DNA from: Arenibacter antarcticus
GTDB taxonomy: Bacteria; Bacteroidota; Bacteroidia; Flavobacteriales; Flavobacteriaceae
Direction of reading: 5' to 3'
Length of the DNA: 64,000 bases
NCBI RefSeq assembly: GCF_041320605.1
Contig: NZ_CP166679.1
Span: forward strand, 4,630,008 to 4,694,007
This document shows positions 8,874 through 16,607 of the stretch, in pieces. The translations under genes were made by a program, and so were the position numbers. Position 1 is the stretch's first letter, and each line of letters opens with the position of its first letter. Below the pieces are notes generated by a model. The model was given only the letters and a program-made list of their open reading frames with translations, was not told where the DNA came from and did not search any database.

Positions 8874-8900
8874 AAATTGTAGGAATAATCTAGTAATTAT
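8874..8900 (+). repeat. 27-nt motif, left copy of an inverted pair flanking the signalling locus
   Basis: This 27-nt stretch (core TTGTAGGAATAA) matches the reverse complement of 14305-14331 at 25 of 27 positions. It lies 100 nt before the preferred LytTR start. The quasi-palindrome AAAACCTTAGTTTT at 8923-8936 also recurs near the right copy (14389-14402, inverted). It could be a shared operator or the remnant of a duplicated flank. Confidence 0.6.
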
Positions 8901-8999
8901 TAAAAAATCAACTAAAAATACCAAAACCTTAGTTTTTCTATGGTTGAAACTCAAGCTTCCCCTTGTAGGATCATTAATTTGCGCAAAAATGGCCTAATA

Positions 9000-9731
9000 A
9001 TGGGGTATACTTACACCATACTTGATTCTGACGCGAAGTCCAACTTACAACTCCAAAATTACCTTGCAGAGTATGGCGATTTTATGTGCAATGGTGTGGC
9101 ACAGGACAGTATGGGAGGTTTAAATATAATCTTAAAAAAAACTCCTGACATTGTATTCATTCATTTAAATGAAAAGGCATCGGAATATTTCCATATGATT
9201 ATGGAATTACATCAATACACAAGTGAACTTCCTGTATTTATTGCTTTGGCTTCCTCACAGCAATACGCGTATCAAGCTTTAAAAAATCATTTTTTCGATT
9301 ATTGGTTGATGCCCTATAATGACTTTGATATTCGAAAAACAATCCTGAAGCTTAGGATAAAATGGCCTAAGGAACAACAATCACAGACCTTACTATTGCA
9401 ATCCTATAAGGATTACCGCTATTTAAATACCAATGAAATCATGTACTTACAGGCGGATAATAATACTACTGATTTTTTTATGGAAGACGGAAGTACGATA
9501 AGTGCTTTTAAAACGTTAAAGACCTTTGAAAACAATTTGCCAGCCAATTTTGTTCGGGTACACCAAAGTTATATTATCAATACCAATTTTGTTTCTAGGA
9601 TCAATTATGGAAAGGGCATATGCACCTTAAAACACTCCAAATTGCAACTGCCATTTTCCAAGTCCTATAAAAGCAACGTAGAAAATTTAAAACAGATTCT
9701 ATCCAAAAACACCATTTCCACTCTTAATTAA
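9000..9731 (+). CDS. LytTR-family DNA-binding regulator with degenerate receiver domain
   Basis: The protein is 243 residues from ATG 9000; an ATG at 8940 would add 20 residues unrelated to a receiver. Residues 1-120 have the fold pattern of a response-regulator receiver (TYTILDSDAKS at the start; DIVFIHLNEKA as the third strand). The phosphoacceptor Asp is replaced by His (H55). Residues about 130-235 are a LytTR domain: LNTNEIMYLQADNNTTDFF, FVRVHQSYIINT and LPFSKSYKSNV. It should bind direct repeats in promoters without needing phosphorylation at the usual site. It is the first gene of the repeat-protein locus, and its target may be the adjacent promoters. Confidence 0.88.
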   Translation: MGYTYTILDSDAKSNLQLQNYLAEYGDFMCNGVAQDSMGGLNIILKKTPDIVFIHLNEKASEYFHMIMELHQYTSELPVFIALASSQQYAYQALKNHFFDYWLMPYNDFDIRKTILKLRIKWPKEQQSQTLLLQSYKDYRYLNTNEIMYLQADNNTTDFFMEDGSTISAFKTLKTFENNLPANFVRVHQSYIINTNFVSRINYGKGICTLKHSKLQLPFSKSYKSNVENLKQILSKNTISTLN

Positions 9732-9871
9732 CAGAATCCTCTTAGACTACACCCGTTCACTAGCAGACGAAGGTGTTTTACTATAGTTTTTTCACAGCGA
9801 ATATTTTCGATGATCCTCTTCACTACATTAGCTGAAGAAATAATCAGTAACCCTCGAATCATTATTTACTT

Positions 9872-11395
9872 ATGAAAAAATTAGCAGGATTTTTAGCATT
9901 ATCATTATTGAATGTAGGTATTATAACCGCACAGAATGATATGTATACTCCAACAACCACAACAAACGCAGCTTCAATAGAAGCGCAATTACAAAATTTT
10001 GATGCTGCTTTGGCAACCGATGGGGACATTATAATAAGGGATAGAAGAAAGAGGACCGACTTAGTAGACTCTCAAAAACTACATACCAATATTCAAAATA
10101 CCAATAATGCCCTTGCAACCGATGGGGACATTATAATAAGAGACAGAAGAAAGAGGACCGACTTAGTGGATTCTCAAACATTAAACTCAAATATTCAGAA
10201 TACCAATAATGCCCTTGCAACCGATGGGGACATTATAATAAGAGATAGAAGAAAGAGAACCGACTTAGTGGATTCTCAAACATTAAACTCAAATATTCAG
10301 AATACTAACAATGCCCTTGCAACCGATGGGGACATTATAATAAGGGATAGAAGAAAGAGAACCGACTTAGTGGATTCTCAAACATTAAACTCAAATATCC
10401 AGAATACTAACAATGCCCTTGCAACCGATGGGGACATTATAATAAGGGATAGAAGAAAGAGGACCGACTTAGTGGATTCTCAAACATTAAACTCAAATAT
10501 CCAGAATACTAACAATGCCCTTGCAACCGATGGGGACATTATAATAAGGGACAGAAGAAAGAGGACCGACTTAGTGGATTCTCAAACATTAAACTCAAAT
10601 ATCCAGAATACTAACAATGCCCTTGCAACCGATGGGGACATTATAATAAGAGACAGAAGAAAGAGAACCGACTTAGTGGATTCTCAAACATTAAACTCAA
10701 ATATCCAGAATACTAACAATGCCCTTGCAACCGATGGGGACATTATAATAAGGGACAGAAGAAAGAGAACCGACTTAGTGGATTCTCAAACATTAAACTC
10801 AAATATCCAGAATACTAACAATGCCCTTGCAACCGATGGGGACATTATAATAAGGGACAGAAGAAAGAGAACCGACTTAGTGGATTCTCAAACATTAAAC
10901 TCAAATATTCAGAATACTAACAATGCCCTTGCAACCGATGGGGACATTATAATAAGAGACAGAAGAAAGAGAACCGACTTAGTGGATTCTCAAACATTAA
11001 ACTCAAATATTCAGAATACTAACAATGCCCTTGCAACCGATGGGGACATTATAATAAGGGATAGAAGAAAGAGGACCGACTTAGTGGATTCTCAAACATT
11101 AAACTCAAATATCCAGAATACTAATAATGCCCTTGCAACCGATGGGGACATTATAATAAGGGACAGAAGAAAGAGAACCGACTTAGTGGATTCTCAAACA
11201 TTAAACTCAAATATCCAGAATACTAATAATGCCCTTGCAACCGATGGGGACATTATAATAAGGGACAGAAGAAAGAGAACCGACTTAGTGGATTCTCAAA
11301 CATTAAACTCAAATATCCAGAATACTAATAATGCCCTTGCAACAGATGGGGACATTATAATAAGGGATAGAAGAAAGAGAACCGATTTGGTATAA
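9872..11395 (+). CDS. Secreted protein built of fourteen near-identical repeats
   Basis: The 507 residues comprise a signal peptide (MKKLAGFLALSLLNVGIITAQ, 1-21), a short Thr/Asn linker (22-45), thirteen 34-residue units and a final 20-residue core. Every core reads ALATDGDIIIRDRRKRTDLV, and the connecting 14 residues are DSQTLNSNIQNTNN except in unit 1 (DSQKLHTNIQNTNN). Each unit has five Asp and five basic residues, clustered as RDRRKR, so net charge is about zero. There is no Cys, no lipobox and no type IX sorting domain. I recognise no family. Possibilities: a precursor cut at each RRKR to release identical peptides, or a repetitive surface or structural protein. It lies between a LytTR regulator and a TPR kinase. 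Confidence 0.85.
   Translation: MKKLAGFLALSLLNVGIITAQNDMYTPTTTTNAASIEAQLQNFDAALATDGDIIIRDRRKRTDLVDSQKLHTNIQNTNNALATDGDIIIRDRRKRTDLVDSQTLNSNIQNTNNALATDGDIIIRDRRKRTDLVDSQTLNSNIQNTNNALATDGDIIIRDRRKRTDLVDSQTLNSNIQNTNNALATDGDIIIRDRRKRTDLVDSQTLNSNIQNTNNALATDGDIIIRDRRKRTDLVDSQTLNSNIQNTNNALATDGDIIIRDRRKRTDLVDSQTLNSNIQNTNNALATDGDIIIRDRRKRTDLVDSQTLNSNIQNTNNALATDGDIIIRDRRKRTDLVDSQTLNSNIQNTNNALATDGDIIIRDRRKRTDLVDSQTLNSNIQNTNNALATDGDIIIRDRRKRTDLVDSQTLNSNIQNTNNALATDGDIIIRDRRKRTDLVDSQTLNSNIQNTNNALATDGDIIIRDRRKRTDLVDSQTLNSNIQNTNNALATDGDIIIRDRRKRTDLV
10007..11392 (+). repeat. Tandem array of 102-bp units (13 full copies plus a 60-bp core)
   Basis: In-frame units begin at 10007 and every 102 bp thereafter, and the last partial unit starts at 11333. 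Units 2-13 differ at about six sites only, all third-codon positions: AGG/AGA twice, GAT/GAC, ATT/ATC, ACC/ACT and AAT/AAC. Units 12 and 13 are identical. Copy number is likely to vary between strains by slippage or recombination, always keeping frame because 102 is a multiple of 3. Confidence 0.97.
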
Positions 11396-11417
11396 GTTTT
11401 TCAAAAACATCAAAGTT

Positions 11418-11450
11418 AAAAGCCCTAAACAATTTAGTTTAGGGCTTTTT
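11418..11450 (+). terminator. Intrinsic terminator between repeat gene and kinase gene
   Basis: Arms AAAAGCCCTAAAC (11418-11430) and GTTTAGGGCTTTT (11437-11449) form a 13-bp stem with a 6-nt loop and run into TTTTTGTTTT. The kinase ATG lies only 20 nt downstream, so kinase expression from upstream would need read-through, or a promoter inside this short gap. Confidence 0.88.
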
Positions 11451-11469
11451 GTTTTATCTTCCCCCCTAT

Positions 11470-13533
11470 ATGGAACAAAAAATAAAATGTAGGAATTTTA
11501 TTTCAATATCCTTAGTCGGGCTATGTACCCTATGTGGATGTAACAATTCTACCAATGTCAAAGAGACGCAGGAAATTTCCCAACCAACGGATAGTGTCCT
11601 GTATTATTTATCCGAGACAAATAGCACTTCCTCTATCGAATTTAAAAATCATCTTAACAAGGCCTATAACCTTGCCCTAGATATTAACAATGACTCTTTA
11701 AGAAGCAAGTACTTTACCGAATTATCGTATAATTATTTATTGGAAGAAGACTCTACTAGATTTCGTGTTTCTAATACGTTAGCTATCCGACATTCCTTGA
11801 AAACAGGGGATTCAACCTCTTTGGCTAATAATCATTGGGATCTGGCTACTTTTTTTGGTGATTATGCAGTTGAGGATAGTGCTTATTATCACTATTCCGA
11901 GGCGGAAAAAATATTCAGGGGACTCAATGACAAGTATTACTCGGCACGGATGTTGTACAATATGGCCACTATACAGTCCGCAGTAAAGGATTATATCGGA
12001 AGCGAAATCAACACCATTAAGGCTATTGAACTTTATAAACCCTTAAATAAATACGAAAATCTCTATCACTGTTATAACAATTTGGGCTCCTTATCCAATG
12101 GATTAAAGGAATATGATAGGGCAATAGAATATTACGATCAGGCACTCTTTTATTTAAATAAATCCAACCCCGAAAGTTCTTCAACCCTAAACACCTATAA
12201 TAATATAGGTATGGTTTACCAAAAAATGGGGGAGCATAAAAAAGCCTTGGAATTCTTTAATAAAGTGATTGTAGCAGATAGCATAAAAACTAAAAATGTG
12301 AGAACCTTTGCTACAGTCCTATCCAACTACGCCTATAGCCAAAGTAAACTGGGAGACACCCTTAAAGTATTGGAAAAATATAAGCATGTATTAAAAATAA
12401 GGGATAGCCTTAATGACATTCGTGGTCTGGCCCTGACCCAATACCAGATAGCAGAACATTATTTAAGTCAGAGAGACAGTGTAAAAGCCTTGGAATTTGC
12501 AAGAAGAGGGAAAGAAAATGCAGAACAGAGCAGTAGCAATCTTCGATTGTTGGAATTATTGGAATTACTTGGAAGGATTGATCCGCATAATGCAACACGA
12601 TACACCCATGCATATATTAAGCTTAATGATAGCCTTATCCATGAGGAACGTATCCTACAAAACAAATTTACACGAATACGTTTTGAGACCGATCAATTCA
12701 TTGAACAAAATGTTTTACTGGCTAGGCAGCGGCAATTATGGATTGGGATTTCCGCCAGTCTCCTGATATTGGCTGTTCTTATCCTAGTAATGCTAGATCA
12801 ACGGAGAAAAAATCAGAAATTGAGATTTGAACAGGCCCAGCAAAAAACAAATCAAGAAATTTTTAATCTGTTGCTTGCTCAAAACAAAAAGGTGGAGGAA
12901 GGCAAACAATTGGAAAAGAAACGTATTTCAGAAGAATTACACGATGGCATTTTAGGGCAAATGCTAGGGATAAGACTTATACTTACAGGCCTCAACAATA
13001 AATCTGACAATGAGTCCGTTTTAAAACGGAGTGAACTATTAAAAAAATTACAGCATTTGGAAGAGGAAATCCGTACAATTTCACATGAATTAAGCAAGGC
13101 ATCCCAAGAAAATATTCATAACTTTATTCTTTCCGTTGAAGAATTACTTCAAACAATTAGGGATTCCTCAAAAATGCATTGTAATTTTAGATATGATGAT
13201 GATATAGATTGGGACCAGTTAACCGCTGATATAAGAATAAATATTTACCGTATCGTTCAAGAAAGCTTGCAAAATTGCATTAAACATGCACAAGCCACAA
13301 AGGTAGAAGTGGTGTTTGAATCCTGCGATGAGCAAATTAAAATTATAGTGACGGACAATGGTATTGGATTTAATACTAAAAAAGGAAAAAGAGGAATTGG
13401 ACTTAAAAATATAAACTCCAGATTGGATAAACTAAAGGGAACCTTAAAATTGAATAGCCAGGTTGGCAAGGGAACCGAAATTATCATTACTATACCTAAA
13501 GTTAACAAACAAGCAGCCCCAAAATCTGCATAA
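11470..13533 (+). CDS. TPR-containing sensor histidine kinase (HisKA_3 / NarL-type)
   Basis: The protein is 687 residues from ATG 11470. The alternative TTG at 11449 lies inside the terminator. The N-terminus has an export signal with a possible lipobox (TLCGC). Residues about 85-370 hold tandem TPR helices (for example NNLGSLSNGLKEYDRAIEYYDQ and NNIGMVYQKMGEHKKALEFF). A membrane helix lies at about 422-442, then a coiled coil, and a HisKA_3 box with His491 in SEELHDGILGQ. The ATPase domain has N-box QESLQNCIKHA, G1 DNGIGF and G2 GIGLKNI. The TPR part should face the periplasm, where TPRs commonly bind peptides or proteins. It pairs with the regulator 20 nt downstream. Confidence 0.92.
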   Translation: MEQKIKCRNFISISLVGLCTLCGCNNSTNVKETQEISQPTDSVLYYLSETNSTSSIEFKNHLNKAYNLALDINNDSLRSKYFTELSYNYLLEEDSTRFRVSNTLAIRHSLKTGDSTSLANNHWDLATFFGDYAVEDSAYYHYSEAEKIFRGLNDKYYSARMLYNMATIQSAVKDYIGSEINTIKAIELYKPLNKYENLYHCYNNLGSLSNGLKEYDRAIEYYDQALFYLNKSNPESSSTLNTYNNIGMVYQKMGEHKKALEFFNKVIVADSIKTKNVRTFATVLSNYAYSQSKLGDTLKVLEKYKHVLKIRDSLNDIRGLALTQYQIAEHYLSQRDSVKALEFARRGKENAEQSSSNLRLLELLELLGRIDPHNATRYTHAYIKLNDSLIHEERILQNKFTRIRFETDQFIEQNVLLARQRQLWIGISASLLILAVLILVMLDQRRKNQKLRFEQAQQKTNQEIFNLLLAQNKKVEEGKQLEKKRISEELHDGILGQMLGIRLILTGLNNKSDNESVLKRSELLKKLQHLEEEIRTISHELSKASQENIHNFILSVEELLQTIRDSSKMHCNFRYDDDIDWDQLTADIRINIYRIVQESLQNCIKHAQATKVEVVFESCDEQIKIIVTDNGIGFNTKKGKRGIGLKNINSRLDKLKGTLKLNSQVGKGTEIIITIPKVNKQAAPKSA

Positions 13534-13553
13534 CCTATATTATAATTTTTACT

Positions 13554-14222
13554 ATGAGAACATTAAGAATCTTAGCGGTAGATGACCACGAAATGATCAC
13601 AATGGGCTATAAATACCTACTTGAAGCAGCTGAATTTGAAGATTTTGGCATAAGGGTAGAAACTGCTAACACCTATGAAATCGGAAAACAAAAAATCGAA
13701 GATTCCGCTAGATCTTTTAAATACGATTTAATATTACTAGACATCCAGTTGACAGAAACACATTTGGAAGAACCTTATTCGGGGGAAGACCTTGGAGTAT
13801 TGGCCCGAAAAGTAGTTCCGGACACCAAAGTGGTTTTTATGTCTTCTTTTAGTGACAACTATAGGATAAATAGCATTTTAAAAAATGTAAACCCTGATGG
13901 CTATATGGTGAAATCGGAAATAGATGAAAAATCACTTATAGCAATGGTTAAAGGGGTTATTACCAATCCACCTTATTACAGTCAGAAAGCCTTGGTTGCC
14001 ATTAGAAAAAAAATGGCCAACGATAGTATTTTAGACTACAATGATAAAAGGATCCTTTTCCATGTTTCTATTGGCACTAGAACAAAGGATATGGTAGAAC
14101 ATATTAATTTATCCCTCGCAGGAATCGAGAATAGAAAAAGACAACTTAAAGTAATCTTTGGCGTTGAAAAACAAAATGACCTAGCCTTGATCACTGAAGC
14201 AAAAATTAGAGGCTTTTTATAA
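13554..14222 (+). CDS. Response regulator with divergent LuxR-type helix-turn-helix
   Basis: A 222-residue protein. The receiver domain (1-130) has the acidic pair D10-D11, phosphoacceptor D63 in LILLDIQL, Ser in VVFMSS and K120. It contains a longer loop (TETHLEEPYSGEDL) after the phosphorylation site than usual. Residues about 157-222 align with a NarL/LuxR helix-turn-helix (LDYNDKRILFHVSIGTRTKDMV, then LAGIENRKRQLKVIFGV), but with weak conservation at the canonical Glu and Ile positions. It is the cognate partner of the TPR kinase immediately upstream. Phosphorylation should control transcription of targets, plausibly the repeat gene. Confidence 0.9.
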   Translation: MRTLRILAVDDHEMITMGYKYLLEAAEFEDFGIRVETANTYEIGKQKIEDSARSFKYDLILLDIQLTETHLEEPYSGEDLGVLARKVVPDTKVVFMSSFSDNYRINSILKNVNPDGYMVKSEIDEKSLIAMVKGVITNPPYYSQKALVAIRKKMANDSILDYNDKRILFHVSIGTRTKDMVEHINLSLAGIENRKRQLKVIFGVEKQNDLALITEAKIRGFL

Positions 14223-14304
14223 CCCAATGTCACGACTAAATCGCACTAAAATTTTATAAGTTTCCTAAGAGTTATTATTTAAGGTGAATTTAGTCACCTA
14301 GTAT

Positions 14305-14331
14305 ATAATTTCTAGCTTATTCCTACAATTT
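14305..14331 (-). repeat. 27-nt motif, right copy of an inverted pair flanking the signalling locus
   Basis: It reads, on the minus strand, 25 of 27 positions identical to 8874-8900. It lies 138 nt before the ATG of the orphan gene at 14469. The quasi-palindrome shared with the LytTR control region is at 14389-14402. Shared control of the two flanking genes is the simplest reading. Confidence 0.6.
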
Positions 14332-14429
14332 CTTGTTTTAAATTCATTTTTATGGGTGAATTCATAGACTATTAATGACAACCTTACAAAAACTAAGGTT
14401 TTAATTCAAACAAGGACAAGCCTTTATAG

Positions 14430-14437
14430 TAAATTTG
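14430..14437 (+). promoter_or_regulatory. Candidate -7 promoter box
   Basis: TAAATTTG matches TAnnTTTG, 31 nt before the ATG at 14469 and about 27 nt downstream of the shared quasi-palindrome. The -33 element is not clear. Confidence 0.4.
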
Positions 14438-14468
14438 AGCTTAAATTTTTTACAAAATTACTTTTAGG

Positions 14469-15140
14469 ATGTCGAGACAAGGAAATGAATTTTTTAATAC
14501 CCATAAAGTTGCTATCAAAGCCACCGATCATATTATTGGTCTGGATATTTTTAGAAGGCGCTTAGAAAAGGATTTCTATGCAAATGTAACGATCAGCGAT
14601 TATGACTTAAAGGAGGGAGAGGCGAATTTAAGCATCGAGATTAACTGCAATTTTACTTTATCAGAATCGTTAGAGTATTTACTGAATCCCGTACCGCATT
14701 CCACATTGGGCCCAAAATCTCATTCCAGAAAAACCACATTATTCCTTAAGGCCTATTCCGACTTGCGAAAAGTAAACACTACTGCAATAGATATCAGTGA
14801 ATTAACCATTTCCTTAACAGATACTAATATTCTTATCAGTAAGATTTACGAACAAAGCATATGCGAACAGATAGAGAATATAACTACAGAACTTTGCCAT
14901 CACAATATCTACTATACCAAAGGGTTATCGGAAACTCCTTTTGAAATATTTATTCCCATCTTTGAGGAAGTTGCCCTAAAAGCAGATAACATTCCAATAG
15001 TCAATCCGATCGACACTAATAATAAAAACAATTATTTCATTTATTGGGGCGTATATTATAACAATGCGGAGGAAACGGCCATATACGATCTACAGTCTCA
15101 AAAAATTATTCATGGGGATATTCAGATCTTGAACGAATAG
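14469..15140 (+). CDS. Hypothetical protein next to the signalling locus
   Basis: The 223-residue soluble protein is of no family I recognise. It has no signal peptide and no membrane segments, and its composition is rich in Asn, Ile and Glu. The pattern is alternating beta strands (for example EANLSIEINCNFTLS and ELTISLTDTNILI) with a C-terminal strand-turn-strand (YFIYWGVYYNNAEETAIYDLQSQKIIHGDI). Its own promoter region carries the motif also found before the LytTR gene, which suggests co-regulation with the repeat-protein locus. A strong terminator ends it. Function unknown. Confidence 0.75.
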   Translation: MSRQGNEFFNTHKVAIKATDHIIGLDIFRRRLEKDFYANVTISDYDLKEGEANLSIEINCNFTLSESLEYLLNPVPHSTLGPKSHSRKTTLFLKAYSDLRKVNTTAIDISELTISLTDTNILISKIYEQSICEQIENITTELCHHNIYYTKGLSETPFEIFIPIFEEVALKADNIPIVNPIDTNNKNNYFIYWGVYYNNAEETAIYDLQSQKIIHGDIQILNE

Positions 15141-15165
15141 TACCTTCTATTGAACACAAAACATA

Positions 15166-15201
15166 AAAAAAACCAACAACGCTAAAGTTGTTGGTTTTTT
15201 T
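15166..15201. terminator. Bidirectional terminator
   Basis: A perfect 15-bp stem (15166-15180 with 15187-15201) has loop GCTAAA and U-tracts on both strands. It serves the orphan gene (plus) and glyA (minus). Confidence 0.93.
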
Positions 15202-15219
15202 CTATGTTGTAAAATTCCC

Positions 15220-16494
15220 TTAAACAGGAAACAATTCCCTGTTATGCATCAAGGCATTTACTTCTTCCTTCACGGATTGAATTAGATTATCGTCTTCAGG
15301 ATTCATCAATACTTGATCTATAAATCCAACAATAACGGCCATGTGCTCTTCTTTAAGTCCCCTTGTGGTGATCGCTGCAGTACCAAAACGAATGCCCGAG
15401 GTAACAAATGGCGATTTATCATCAAAGGGCACCATATTTTTATTGGCAGTTATATCGGCCTTTACCAATATATTTTCAGCATCCTTACCCGTTATATTTT
15501 TATTTCTAAGGTCAATTAACATCATGTGGTTATCCGTACCTCCAGAGATGATCTTATAACCTTTATCCATAAAGGCACTTGCCATTGCGGCGGCATTCTT
15601 TTTCACTTGCAACATATAGTGCAAGAAGTCATCTGTAAGGGCCTCACCAAATGCCACAGCTTTAGCCGCAATAATATGCATTAAAGGTCCGCCTTGATTT
15701 CCTGGAAAAACAGCCAAATCTAAAAGTGCTGACATTTTTCTAAGACTTCCGTTCTTTAATTTAACACCAAATGGATTGTCAAAATCCTTTCCCATCAAAA
15801 TAAGTCCACCTCTAGGTCCACGTAAGGTCTTATGAGTAGTAGTGGTTACAATGTGACAATGAGGTATTGGGTCGTTCAATATTCCTTTAGCGATCATTCC
15901 GGCTGGATGCGCAATATCAGCCAGCAAAATAGCACCAACGCTATCTGCAATTTCCCTGAATTTCTTAAAATCCATATCCCTAGAATAGGCAGATGCCCCA
16001 GCAATAATCAATTTTGGCTGTTCCTTCGTTGCAATAGCCTGAATTTTATCATAATTCAATACTCCGGTTTCCTCATCTACCCCGTAAAACACTGGGTTAT
16101 ATAACCTACCTGAAAAATTCACGGGCGAACCATGGGTCAAGTGCCCTCCATGGGAAAGGTCAAATCCAAGAATGGTATCACCAGGTTGCAAACAAGCGTG
16201 GTAAACAGAGGCATTAGCCTGGGATCCAGAATGAGGCTGTACGTTGGCATAAGCCGCCCCAAACAATTCTTTAGCCCTATCTATGGCAATTTGCTCTACT
16301 ACATCAACCACTTCACAACCTCCATAATAGCGCTTTCCTGGGTAGCCTTCCGCATATTTATTGGTTAGTACAGATCCTGCAGCTTCTATTACTTGAGGAC
16401 TGACAAAATTTTCGGAAGCTATAAGTTCTATTCCATCAATTTGGCGTTCCCTTTCTTCCTCAATTAGTTCAAAAATTAAATTATCGCGTTGCAT
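15220..16494 (-). CDS. glyA: Serine hydroxymethyltransferase
   Basis: A full-length 424-residue enzyme of the fold-type I PLP family. It interconverts serine and glycine with transfer of a one-carbon unit to tetrahydrofolate, in the cytosol. Diagnostic stretches: [11 protein letters not shown] near the N-terminus, the [18 protein letters not shown] substrate loop, HSGSQAN, and the PLP-lysine motif [14 protein letters not shown]. The C-terminal portion [17 protein letters not shown] is also typical. It appears monocistronic, convergent with the orphan gene and divergent from fahA. Confidence 0.97.
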   Translation of the reverse strand: MQRDNLIFELIEEERERQIDGIELIASENFVSPQVIEAAGSVLTNKYAEGYPGKRYYGGCEVVDVVEQIAIDRAKELFGAAYANVQPHSGSQANASVYHACLQPGDTILGFDLSHGGHLTHGSPVNFSGRLYNPVFYGVDEETGVLNYDKIQAIATKEQPKLIIAGASAYSRDMDFKKFREIADSVGAILLADIAHPAGMIAKGILNDPIPHCHIVTTTTHKTLRGPRGGLILMGKDFDNPFGVKLKNGSLRKMSALLDLAVFPGNQGGPLMHIIAAKAVAFGEALTDDFLHYMLQVKKNAAAMASAFMDKGYKIISGGTDNHMMLIDLRNKNITGKDAENILVKADITANKNMVPFDDKSPFVTSGIRFGTAAITTRGLKEEHMAVIVGFIDQVLMNPEDDNLIQSVKEEVNALMHNRELFPV

Positions 16495-16562
16495 ATTGTT
16501 AAAGATTCAATTTAATAGGGTGTAAAAATACAAATTGCAGAGCGTTAATTGGAAGAAAATAA

Positions 16563-16570
16563 TATATTTG
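16563..16570 (+). promoter_or_regulatory. Candidate -7 box for fahA
   Basis: TATATTTG matches TAnnTTTG, 37 nt upstream of the fahA ATG. TTG triplets nearby lie at non-ideal distances (11 and 25 nt). Confidence 0.4.
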
Positions 16571-16607
16571 ATAAGATATTTATTCAACAATAATTAACAA
16601 TCCTTCA

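Noticed and set aside
8940..8999. Upstream ATG giving a 20-residue longer LytTR protein
   Set aside because: The extra residues do not fit a receiver domain, whereas the ATG at 9000 aligns with the expected first strand.
10007..11392. CRISPR-like array
   Set aside because: The 102-bp units repeat without distinct spacers, sit in frame in one reading frame behind a signal peptide, and no cas genes are present.
12410..12766. Open frames of 60-90 codons inside the kinase gene on other frames
   Set aside because: They overlap a well-supported TPR kinase throughout and have no recognisable features.
8874..14331. Mobile element bounded by the inverted 27-nt motifs
   Set aside because: No transposase, integrase, target-site duplication or other mobility gene is present; a shared regulatory site is simpler, though not excluded.
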